Assembly (NCBI GenBank): GCA_030524545.1
Contig: JAUNGM010000027.1
Span: 13,750 to 56,041 of the forward strand
Reading direction: 5' to 3'
DNA length: 42,292 nucleotides
Origin: Eubacteriales bacterium
Lineage (GTDB): Bacteria > Bacillota > Clostridia > Lachnospirales > Lachnospiraceae
Shown here: positions 1-6,540 of the stretch, piece by piece
How positions within the stretch are numbered: position 1 is the stretch's first letter
Layout of the letters: every line of letters starts with the position of its first letter
Position numbers and translations under genes: made by a program
The notes under the pieces: generated by a model
Databases searched by the model: none
Told to the model about the DNA's origin: nothing
Seen by the model: the letters and a program-made list of their open reading frames with translations, nothing else

Positions 1-58
1 ACAGTAGTTATACTTTTTGTACAGTAGTTATACTTTTGGTGCAGCAATTATGTTTTGC
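1..58. repeat. Short tandem repeat of about 20 bp, three units
   Basis: Two nearly identical 20-bp units (ACAGTAGTTATACTTTTTGT at 1-20, then a copy with one change at 21-40) are followed by a diverged third unit at 41-58. The repeat lies just upstream of the decayed gene at 114-828 and touches the window edge, so more units may exist outside. No function can be assigned; it is AT-rich and could overlap a promoter. Confidence 0.7.
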
Positions 59-113
59 TTTTGTCATCATTTATATTTTTCTCAAATATCAGAACAAGAA
101 GGGATGCGGCTCC

Positions 114-828
114 ATGGCAAAAACGGTTGCAATCGGAAAGCAGGACTTTGAAAAAATTATTTCCGGAAATTATTTTTATATAGATAAAACACATTTTATT
201 CGTGAATGGTGGGATAGTGGAGATGATGTCAAATGAGTGGTCCGGACGGGAAATCTATACACTCTCCCTGACGAATAAAGAAGTGCGAATTATGTTTACA
301 AATATGGTACGAACCTGGTTTGCCGGAAGTGACACGGTTTATAATCAATTTGTAAAGGCTCTGCTTCTCGGCGATCTTGATGCCATGAACCAGTACATGA
401 ATAAGGTTTCCCTGGAAACCTTCAGTTCCTTTGATGTGGGAAAAAGGGCCTCCGATCACTCTGAACCTGAACGGTTCTATCACGGATTTGTCCTTGGACT
501 GATGTCAGAACTGCTTGGAAAATATCATATTCTCTCTAACAGAGAAAGCGGCTTCGGAAGATATGATGTTATGCTGGAGCCATTGCAGCAGGGGCTGGAT
601 GGAATCATCCTGGAATTTAAAGTTTTTGAACCTCAAAAAGAAAAAAGCCTTATAGACACAGTAACACGAGCTTTGGAACAGATCCATTTCAAAAATTACG
701 CTGCCGCCCTGACTGCCAAAGGAATACCTGAAGAAAAAATCCGTAAATACGGCTTCGCCTTTGAAGGAAAAAAAGTTTTAATTGGAGAAGCCGCAAAGGG
801 CTGCTGCTCAGATATATCTGAAAGCTGA
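114..828 (+). pseudogene. Decayed AAA-ATPase-like / PD-(D/E)XK nuclease family gene with internal deletion
   Basis: The first 40 codons (from ATG 114, MAKTVAIGKQDFEKIISGNY...) match the N-terminus of the AAA-ATPase-like/PD-(D/E)XK proteins common in gut Firmicutes and Bacteroidetes. That frame stops at 234-236. Its C-terminal half continues in another frame from about 225 to 828, with the typical SNEWSG...YTLSLTNKEV segment and the nuclease-like core (GRYDVMLEP, DGIILEFKVF). Intact members are usually above 500 residues, so roughly 300 residues, including the P-loop region expected right after WWDSGDDV, are missing and the junction shifts the frame. I infer a deletion near 225-235. The C-terminal part could still be expressed from an internal start (ATG near 202), but the ATPase portion is gone. 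No partner gene is visible. Confidence 0.85.
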
Positions 829-829
829 A

Positions 830-873
830 TCAATCCCCCGACGGGAATTCTGTGAAACCTGCCGGGGGATTGA
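830..873. terminator. Strong hairpin between convergent genes
   Basis: An 11-bp perfect stem (TCAATCCCCCG at 830-840 with CGGGGGATTGA at 863-873) with a 22-nt loop sits between the end of the decayed gene and the end of the Rrf2 gene. Neither side has a good U-tract, so it may be a weak bidirectional terminator or an mRNA 3'-end stabiliser. Confidence 0.5.
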
Positions 874-920
874 CTCTTCGATCGTCTTTGCCATGAAGCC
901 AATCTCATCCATATGGGCAT

Positions 921-1355
921 TTAAATATAATACATATCCTGCTCATAACCGCTGCGGGTCAGATAATCTTCCTTCAGATCTTTCAGTGTAAGATTCTGCA
1001 TGATGTCATCCAACTGCTGATTAATCCGGTCGATCAGAAGGGTCTGGATCGCGTCGGAGATGTTCTTTTCTTTTCCGTCGTCTGTTTCCAACTGGTAGCT
1101 TCCTTCCAGAGCAAGCAGAATCTCGGAAACGGTGATAGATTCCGGAGGTTCCTTCAGCAGATATCCGCCCTGAGGGCCTTTGACACTCTTTACGATCCCG
1201 GCTCTTCTAAGACTTGCAAATACCTGCTCCAGGTACTGCGGAGAAATCTCATTTCTCTCCGCAATGCTGTTCAAAGAAACGTGACCGTTCGCCGAATAAA
1301 CTGCCAGATCTATCAATGCTCTCAGACCATACCTGCTTTTTTTCGAAAACTTCAT
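921..1355 (-). CDS. cymR: Rrf2-family transcriptional regulator, CymR-like
   Basis: This 144-residue protein starts MKFSKKSRYGLRALIDLA, the standard Rrf2 opening. A winged helix-turn-helix follows (about residues 24-66, VSLNSIAERNEISPQYLEQVFASLRRAGIVKS, then GPQGGYLL wing). It contains no cysteine, so it cannot hold the Fe-S cluster of IscR/NsrR-type members. That points to the CymR branch, which represses cysteine and sulfur uptake genes and in Bacillus acts in a complex with CysK. The gene lies 11 bp behind cysK; its ribosome site GGAGG directly follows the cysK stop, so the two are co-transcribed. I infer that it controls the two palindrome-bearing promoters at 2387-2403 and 15903-15917. 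The exact effector cannot be read from the sequence. Confidence 0.85.
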   Translation of the reverse strand: MKFSKKSRYGLRALIDLAVYSANGHVSLNSIAERNEISPQYLEQVFASLRRAGIVKSVKGPQGGYLLKEPPESITVSEILLALEGSYQLETDDGKEKNISDAIQTLLIDRINQQLDDIMQNLTLKDLKEDYLTRSGYEQDMYYI

Positions 1356-1366
1356 ATATCCTCCGT

Positions 1367-2299
1367 TTACTCTGCAAATAACGGAGTGGAGTAATACCTG
1401 TCTCCGGTATCCGGGAGAAGCGCTACAATTGTTTTTCCTTTATTTTCCGGACGTTTTGCAAGCGCAATGGCTCCATGAAGGGCTGCACCGGAGGAGATTC
1501 CCACAAGAACGCCTTCCTTCTTAGCCAGTAACTTACCTGCTGCAAAAGCATCGTCATTCTCAATCTTAATGATCTCATCATAGATCCTGGTATTCAGTAC
1601 ATCCGGCACAAAGCCTGCGCCGATACCCTGGATCTTATGAGGGCCGCCTTTTCCTTCGGAAAGTACCGGAGAGCCGGCAGGCTCGATTGCGACTACCTTC
1701 ACATCCGGATTCTGGGATTTCAAATACTCGCCTGTACCTGTCAGAGTTCCGCCTGTACCAACACCTGCAACAAAAATATCAACCTTACCGTCCGTATCAT
1801 TCCAGATCTCCGGTCCTGTGGTTGCTCTGTGGATAGCCGGATTTGCCGGATTTACAAACTGTCCCGGGATAAAGCTGTCAGGGATTTCTGCTGCCAGCTC
1901 TTCTGCCTTGGCAATGGCACCCTTCATTCCCTTGGAGCCTTCTGTCAGAACAAGTTCCGCACCATATGCTTTCAGAATGTTTCTTCTTTCCACGCTCATG
2001 GTTTCCGGCATGGTCAGGATAATACGGTAACCCTTGGATGCTGCAATCGATGCAAGGCCGATTCCCGTATTTCCGGAAGTAGGCTCAATGATTACGGAAC
2101 CTTCTTTCAGAATGCCTTTCTCCTCTGCATCCTCGATCATCGCTTTGGCGATTCTGTCCTTGACACTTCCTGCGGGATTAAAGTACTCTAATTTCACAAG
2201 GATGGTAGCTTCCAGTCCAAGATCCTTCTCTACATTTGTCACCTCTACAAGCGGTGTGTTTCCAATCAGTCCTAATGTTCCTTTATAAATTCTGCTCAT
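1367..2299 (-). CDS. cysK: Cysteine synthase A (O-acetylserine sulfhydrylase)
   Basis: A PLP-dependent fold-type II enzyme of 310 residues that makes cysteine from O-acetylserine and sulfide in the cytosol. The PLP lysine is K47 in NPAGSVKDR. The TSGNTG phosphate/substrate loop lies near residues 73-78, and the GTGGTLTG phosphate-binding loop follows. Length is normal for CysK. The start at 2299 is preceded by GGGAGG seven bases upstream. It has its own promoter (2370-2398), separate from the upstream sulfate operon, and is co-transcribed with the CymR-like gene. In Bacillus, CysK also serves as co-regulator of CymR, and the gene order here suggests the same pairing. No serine acetyltransferase gene (cysE) is present in the window. 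Confidence 0.96.
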   Translation of the reverse strand: MSRIYKGTLGLIGNTPLVEVTNVEKDLGLEATILVKLEYFNPAGSVKDRIAKAMIEDAEEKGILKEGSVIIEPTSGNTGIGLASIAASKGYRIILTMPETMSVERRNILKAYGAELVLTEGSKGMKGAIAKAEELAAEIPDSFIPGQFVNPANPAIHRATTGPEIWNDTDGKVDIFVAGVGTGGTLTGTGEYLKSQNPDVKVVAIEPAGSPVLSEGKGGPHKIQGIGAGFVPDVLNTRIYDEIIKIENDDAFAAGKLLAKKEGVLVGISSGAALHGAIALAKRPENKGKTIVALLPDTGDRYYSTPLFAE

Positions 2300-2369
2300 G
2301 ATAAATCCTCCCTTTTTCGATTTTTCTAACCCTATATTTCATACGTGATTAATATGTTTTATTAATTGT

Positions 2370-2403
2370 ATTATATTCCACATTTTCCTATTTGGCAAGT
2401 AGG
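2370..2403 (-). promoter_or_regulatory. cysK promoter with palindromic operator
   Basis: On the minus strand TTGCCA (2393-2398) and TATAAT (2370-2375) are 17 bp apart. A 17-bp near-palindrome CCTATTTGGCAAGTAGG (plus strand 2387-2403; one mismatched pair) covers the -35 box. The same CTATTTGnCAAnTAG core covers the -35 box of the sulfate operon promoter, and 27 of 34 bases from operator to -10 agree between the two. This is a strong candidate site for the CymR-like regulator; the assignment is inferred. Confidence 0.8.
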
Positions 2404-2429
2404 TTTTTTATTTTTTTATAAACACATTT

Positions 2430-3662
2430 TTAATCCTCCGATGCCCTGATTGCTGCAATGAAATCCTCTTCTAAATCCGCCCCATTCTCAATCCCGACAC
2501 TGACGCGGATGGAGTCGTCATACACACCGGCTGCTGCCTGCTGTGCCGGGGTACTGTGAATATAAATGGTCGAAGCCGGATGGATTACCAGTGTGCGGAC
2601 ATCTCCGATATTCGTAGCTTTACAGGCATATTTCAGTCCGTTGATGATCTTATACGCCCGTTCCCTGCTTCCGGCCCGGATGGTCAGGATTCCGCCCCCA
2701 AGCCCTCTGCACTGCCTCTCTGTCAGCTCTCTGTACGGATTGTGGGGAAGAAGCGGATAATTCACCGAGATGCCCGCCAGGGAATCAAGCGCCAAAGCCA
2801 GCCTTTTTGCATTTTCGCAGATCCGCTCCATGCGAAGCCCCATCGTTTCCATGCCGATAATATTCAGAAAACCGTTCATCGGCGCAAGGCAGCCGCCCAT
2901 ATTTCTCCAGATGCCGTTGCGCAGCTTGGCAAGATAAGCAAATTTCCCGAATTTCTTATATTTTTCAAAGCCCTGATACCGTTCCGGATTCCACCGAAAT
3001 CTGCCGCTGTCGATGATCAGACCGCTGATGGAGTTTCCGCCGCCGTTGATGTATTTGGATGCGGAATGGATGACAATATCCGCCCCCAGATCCAGAGGTC
3101 TTACCAAATACGGGGTAGCCGTCGTGTTATCTGCAATAAACGGGACTCCTCTTTCATGGAGAAAATCCGCAACCCTTTGAATATCCACCACATCCAGTCC
3201 CGGATTCCCGATGACCTCCCCGAATACGGCTTTTGTCCTGTCCGTAATCAGAGGTTCAATTTCCTCTACGGTAATATGCCCGGCAAATCTGGTCGTGATG
3301 CCGAACTTCTCCAGATCGCCAAAAAGATCGATCGTTCCGCCGAACAATCCGCTTCCGGCAATCACCTCATCTCCGGCTCCCAGAATATTCAAAAGTGCCA
3401 GTGTGATGGCAGACATGCCGGAGGAACAGGCCACTGCACCGATCCCGTTTTCCAACTCGCAGACTCTTCGTTCAAAATCGTCCACCACCGGATTGGAGAT
3501 CCTGCTGTAGGAAAAACCCGGCGCCCTGTTTTGAAATACTTTTTCCAGTTCTTCTGCAGTTTCATAGGTGAACGCGCTCACCTGGCTGATTGGCGGCACA
3601 GTTGCTCCATAGGGATATTTTCTGACTTCTTTTCCATGTAATAATTTTGTATTAAATTCCAT
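2430..3662 (-). CDS. metY: O-acetylhomoserine sulfhydrylase (MetY-type, PLP)
   Basis: A 410-residue Cys/Met-metabolism PLP enzyme. The PLP lysine is K203 in HSASKYINGGGN; ADNTTATPYLVRPL and CSSGMSAI are family landmarks. The enzyme replaces the acetyl group of O-acetylhomoserine by a sulfur nucleophile to give homocysteine. It is the last gene of the sulfate operon, directly after genes for a JAMM protease, an E1-like enzyme and a ThiS-like carrier. By analogy with Wolinella MetY it probably takes sulfur from the HcyS thiocarboxylate rather than free sulfide. A methionine gamma-lyase role is possible for the superfamily but fits the neighbourhood less well. The ribosome site upstream of ATG 3662 is modest (AAGGCGGTG). 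Confidence 0.88.
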   Translation of the reverse strand: MEFNTKLLHGKEVRKYPYGATVPPISQVSAFTYETAEELEKVFQNRAPGFSYSRISNPVVDDFERRVCELENGIGAVACSSGMSAITLALLNILGAGDEVIAGSGLFGGTIDLFGDLEKFGITTRFAGHITVEEIEPLITDRTKAVFGEVIGNPGLDVVDIQRVADFLHERGVPFIADNTTATPYLVRPLDLGADIVIHSASKYINGGGNSISGLIIDSGRFRWNPERYQGFEKYKKFGKFAYLAKLRNGIWRNMGGCLAPMNGFLNIIGMETMGLRMERICENAKRLALALDSLAGISVNYPLLPHNPYRELTERQCRGLGGGILTIRAGSRERAYKIINGLKYACKATNIGDVRTLVIHPASTIYIHSTPAQQAAAGVYDDSIRVSVGIENGADLEEDFIAAIRASED

Positions 3663-3688
3663 TCTACACCGCCTTTTCCTATTTCATT

Positions 3689-4108
3689 TTATTCAATCTC
3701 TGTGTAAACAATCGCCTCTTTGAAAACCTGATTGCCTTCAATGATAAAAGCGTTTAATACCGGGTTCCCGGGTTCCATGAGAGATAGGATCAGATACCGG
3801 ATATTTTTATCATAAGCCAGACGTTTATCTTCCTCTGAAGGACGCGACGGTGATTCCGGATGCGAATGAAAATTCCCGATAAGCTTCCATCCGTTTTTTC
3901 TTATATCCTTCACTGCAGCAAGCTGTTCTTTGGGATCCATGGAAAAATGCTCCCTGCTCTGATCCAGATTCTGCAGGTAATACACTTTTTCCACATGTTT
4001 TTCTTCCCCTTCGATCGTACCGCCTAAAAGCCCGCATACCTCATTCGGCAGACCTCTTTTGGCATAATCCACGATTTCGTCAAAATCTTTTTTTCTAATA
4101 TAGATCAT
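3689..4108 (-). CDS. hcyD: JAMM/MPN metalloprotease acting on the sulfur carrier (HcyD-like)
   Basis: A 139-residue single-domain MPN(+) protein. The zinc site is complete: E23 (LPNEVCGLLGG), H81 and H83 in FHSHP, S91 and D94 (HxH-x7-S-x2-D). Such small bacterial JAMM proteins include Mec, which cuts cysteine off CysO, and HcyD of Wolinella, which trims the carrier C-terminus and later releases homocysteine. The gene sits between hcyF and metY in one operon. The neighbouring carrier ends GGGAC, past the usual Gly-Gly, so a trimming protease is needed. Function is therefore assigned by family plus context. Confidence 0.88.
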   Translation of the reverse strand: MIYIRKKDFDEIVDYAKRGLPNEVCGLLGGTIEGEEKHVEKVYYLQNLDQSREHFSMDPKEQLAAVKDIRKNGWKLIGNFHSHPESPSRPSEEDKRLAYDKNIRYLILSLMEPGNPVLNAFIIEGNQVFKEAIVYTEIE

Positions 4109-4175
4109 ATCCCTATCCTCTGCTTTCGGAAATATTTCACATCATTACGCTTTTCTGCCGGTCTGTGGAAACACT

Positions 4176-4982
4176 TTAAATTCCCTCACATACGGTCTGC
4201 TCATAGTCGATCAGCTCCGTGATCGTCGGATGCTCTCCGCATACCGGGCAGGAGGACGTCTTTTTCGGAAGGGTAATGGTATGGAATTCCATTTTCAGCG
4301 CATCATAGGTCAGCAGCTTTCCTACCAGAAGGTTCCCGATCCCCAGAAGGTATTTCAGTGCCTCCATGGCCTGAAGGCTTCCGATCACACCGCCCATGGC
4401 CCCGATCACACCTGCCTGTTTGCAGGTAGGCACCGCATCCTTTGGCGGCGGAGACTTAAATACACAGCGGTAACACGGTCCCTGCCCCGGGACATACGTC
4501 ATAAGCTGTCCCTTAAACCGGATGATTCCCGCATGGGAAAACGGCTTTTTCTCCATCACACAGGCATCGTTGATCAGAAACTTGGCCGGAAAGTTATCGG
4601 TTCCGTCAATGACAAAATCATAGTCCCGGATCAACTCCCGGATATTATCTGCCTGCACAAATTTCCGGTAGGTATGTACCACTACATCCGGATTCATCGC
4701 TTCCATGGTTTCCTTTGCAGACTTTACCTTGGCCTTTCCCACATCCTCCGTGCTGTGGATGATCTGTCTCTGAAGATTTGAAAGATCTACTTCATCCGCA
4801 TCTGCGATCCCAATGGTGCCGACGCCTGCCGCTGCCAGATACATGGCTGCCGGCGCTCCAAGCCCTCCTGCACCGATAATCAGGACCTTACTGTTCAGAA
4901 GCTTTTTCTGTCCCTTCACTCCTACTTCTTTCAGGATGATATGTCTGGAATAACGTTCCAGTTGTTCATTGGTAAAAGCCAT
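4176..4982 (-). CDS. hcyF: E1-like adenylyltransferase for the sulfur carrier (HcyF/ThiF/MoeB family)
   Basis: A 268-residue ThiF/MoeB/HesA-type enzyme. It has the GAGGLG nucleotide loop at 37-42, the DADEVDLSNLQRQ motif near 61-73 and a zinc site of C170, C173, C245 and C248. A candidate acceptor cysteine is C187 in VPTCKQAGVIG. It would adenylate the C-terminal glycine of HcyS so that sulfide can form a thiocarboxylate. I place the start at 4982, not 4988, because GGAGGTG lies about eight bases upstream and the ATG overlaps the hcyS stop as TAATG. That overlap implies translational coupling to its carrier substrate. A thiamine or molybdopterin role is less likely, as no thi or moa genes are nearby. 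Confidence 0.9.
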   Translation of the reverse strand: MAFTNEQLERYSRHIILKEVGVKGQKKLLNSKVLIIGAGGLGAPAAMYLAAAGVGTIGIADADEVDLSNLQRQIIHSTEDVGKAKVKSAKETMEAMNPDVVVHTYRKFVQADNIRELIRDYDFVIDGTDNFPAKFLINDACVMEKKPFSHAGIIRFKGQLMTYVPGQGPCYRCVFKSPPPKDAVPTCKQAGVIGAMGGVIGSLQAMEALKYLLGIGNLLVGKLLTYDALKMEFHTITLPKKTSSCPVCGEHPTITELIDYEQTVCEGI

Positions 4983-5191
4983 TAGCATGCACCTCCGCCC
5001 ATGAAATAAATAAATTCAACGGAATCTCCTTCTTTCAATTTCGTATCCGCAAATTCATCTCTGTCCACAAAATCATCATTCAGGGACACCGTCACATATT
5101 CCGGTGTCTCTACCTTTTCCAGTTCAATTAATTTCTCAATATTGATTCCATCCTGAAACTCTTTCTTTTCTCCTGCTACTGTCAAAAACAT
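4982..5191 (-). CDS. hcyS: ThiS/MoaD-like sulfur carrier protein with C-terminal extension (HcyS-like)
   Basis: A 69-residue beta-grasp carrier. The start at 5191 is chosen because AGGAG lies seven bases upstream; the longer reading from 5221 would overlap the thioredoxin gene and has no such site. Family features are the short core ending KLKEGDSVEFIYFMGGG. Mature ThiS/MoaD proteins end in Gly-Gly, whereas this one continues with Ala-Cys. That means it must be processed before adenylation, as described for HcyS-Ala of Wolinella, and the neighbouring JAMM protease is the obvious candidate. The GGAGGT codons for the glycines also serve as ribosome site for hcyF. Confidence 0.9.
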   Translation of the reverse strand: MFLTVAGEKKEFQDGINIEKLIELEKVETPEYVTVSLNDDFVDRDEFADTKLKEGDSVEFIYFMGGGAC

Positions 5192-5201
5192 GGCTTTTCT
5201 C

Positions 5202-5531
5202 CTATTCCGCCCTTCCGGCATATTTTTCGATTACTTTTTCCAGCTTATCCCGGGGTACGATTCCCTTCAGCCGTTCATCTTCTTTTCCATTCCGGAAAAA
5301 CAGGACCGTCGGATAGACCTCTACCCCGTATTCATCTTTCAGCTCTTCAGAAAAAGCCGCATTGACCTTGACAATCTTTATTCTGGATTCATATGCATCT
5401 TCCATTTCCCCAAGCACCGGGGAAAACTGCTTGCATCCGAGGCAGCCGTCCGAATAAAATTCTACCAGCACCGGTTCTTCTGCCTCCAGCACCTCTTTTG
5501 TGAAACTCTGTTTATTGACTCTCTTTGCCAT
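5202..5531 (-). CDS. Thioredoxin-family protein with CLGC active site
   Basis: A 109-residue thioredoxin fold protein without signal peptide, so cytosolic. The redox site is C30-L-G-C33 (YSDGCLGCKQFSP) instead of the usual CGPC; the cis-proline segment VEVYPTVLFF is present. It lies between the sulfite reductase and the sulfur carrier genes, with the hcyS start 10 bp past its stop. Plausible jobs are electron supply to APS or sulfite reduction, or keeping carrier or enzyme cysteines reduced; the sequence does not decide between these. Confidence 0.88.
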   Translation of the reverse strand: MAKRVNKQSFTKEVLEAEEPVLVEFYSDGCLGCKQFSPVLGEMEDAYESRIKIVKVNAAFSEELKDEYGVEVYPTVLFFRNGKEDERLKGIVPRDKLEKVIEKYAGRAE

Positions 5532-5585
5532 GATTTCTCCTTCTCTGCATAGCTACGGGCCGCACATCAAAACCGGCCGTCTCTT

Positions 5586-6488
5586 TTACTTCCTGCTTTC
5601 CTGTGTTTCTGCGCCTCCCTGTACTTCTGCTCCCTCATAAGCTGCCGTGATCACCTTTTTAAACTGATCCCAGCCGACTCTGTCCAGAGTAAATTTAAAG
5701 CGTTCTCCCGGCTTTGCATGGTCATCAAAAAATTGTATTGCAGCATCTGTCACACGATAAAGCTGCTCCTCCGTTTTGATCAAAGGAAGAAGCGTATCTC
5801 CCTGATAGATCGTATTTCCAAACAGGCCGCCGAAGGATACCAGATATGCGCTTTCTCCTTCCCATGCATCAAACGGGCAGGACTTTACGCAGCGTCCGCA
5901 GTAATTACATTTGGAAAAATCTGCTTCCAGCTTTCCGTCCTTGATTTCAATCGCCTGTGAGCGGCACGCCTTTTCACAGACGCCGCAGAGCGTACATTTT
6001 TCCTCATTCCAATGCACATACAGTGCTCCTTTAACACCAAGATCGTTCTCCTCTGCTTTCAGGCAGTTGTTCTGGCATCCTGTCACGCCGAACTTAAATT
6101 TGTGCGGCAGCTCTCTGGCATAATACCGTTTATCAAGCTCCTTTGCGATCCGGTATGTATCAATATTCCCGCTTGGACAGACACCGTTTCCCTGACAGGC
6201 CGTCACCGTCCGCACTCTCGGTCCGCACACGCCCGGCTTGCAGCCGCCCTTTGCCAGTTCTTCCTTCACGGTTTCAATATCCTCATATTTTACGAAGGGG
6301 ATCTCTACTCCCTGCCTGGAAGTCAGATGGACATATCCCTGTCCGAATCTGTCCGCTACTTCCTGAATAATCCGCAGGTTTTCTGCGGTAAGAGTCCCTC
6401 CTACCACCTGAAGCCGAAGGGAGAAATATCCCTTCTGCTTCTGCCGCATAAAGCCGCCTTTCTTTAAACCAGAATAATCAATTGCCAT
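5586..6488 (-). CDS. Siroheme-type sulfite reductase with ferredoxin domain
   Basis: A 300-residue protein. An N-terminal nitrite/sulfite reductase half-domain (about 15-75) is followed by the siroheme/4Fe-4S ligand pattern C98-x5-C104-x33-C138-x3-C142 (ACQGNGVC and GCQNNC). Inserted after it are two 4Fe-4S motifs: C165, C168, C171, C175 and C194, C197, C200, C204, the latter continuing CP. It should reduce sulfite to sulfide with electrons from ferredoxin or the adjacent thioredoxin. It resembles the small, single-subunit reductases related to AsrC/Dsr rather than the large CysI. Position after CysN and before the carrier genes makes it the sulfide source for HcyS. A nitrite-reducing role cannot be excluded from sequence alone. 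Confidence 0.88.
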   Translation of the reverse strand: MAIDYSGLKKGGFMRQKQKGYFSLRLQVVGGTLTAENLRIIQEVADRFGQGYVHLTSRQGVEIPFVKYEDIETVKEELAKGGCKPGVCGPRVRTVTACQGNGVCPSGNIDTYRIAKELDKRYYARELPHKFKFGVTGCQNNCLKAEENDLGVKGALYVHWNEEKCTLCGVCEKACRSQAIEIKDGKLEADFSKCNYCGRCVKSCPFDAWEGESAYLVSFGGLFGNTIYQGDTLLPLIKTEEQLYRVTDAAIQFFDDHAKPGERFKFTLDRVGWDQFKKVITAAYEGAEVQGGAETQESRK

Positions 6489-6540
6489 CGTATTTCTTCT
6501 CCTTCCTCATTACACAATGTTAAAATGGATATATGTCCAT

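Noticed and set aside
2556-3641. 361-codon plus-strand ORF
   Set aside because: Antisense to metY; composition is that of a complementary frame.
4176-5191. Thiamine or molybdopterin ThiF/ThiS or MoeB/MoaD pair
   Set aside because: No other thi or moa genes nearby; JAMM protease, MetY and sulfite reductase in the same operon, and the carrier tail beyond Gly-Gly, fit the thiocarboxylate homocysteine route.
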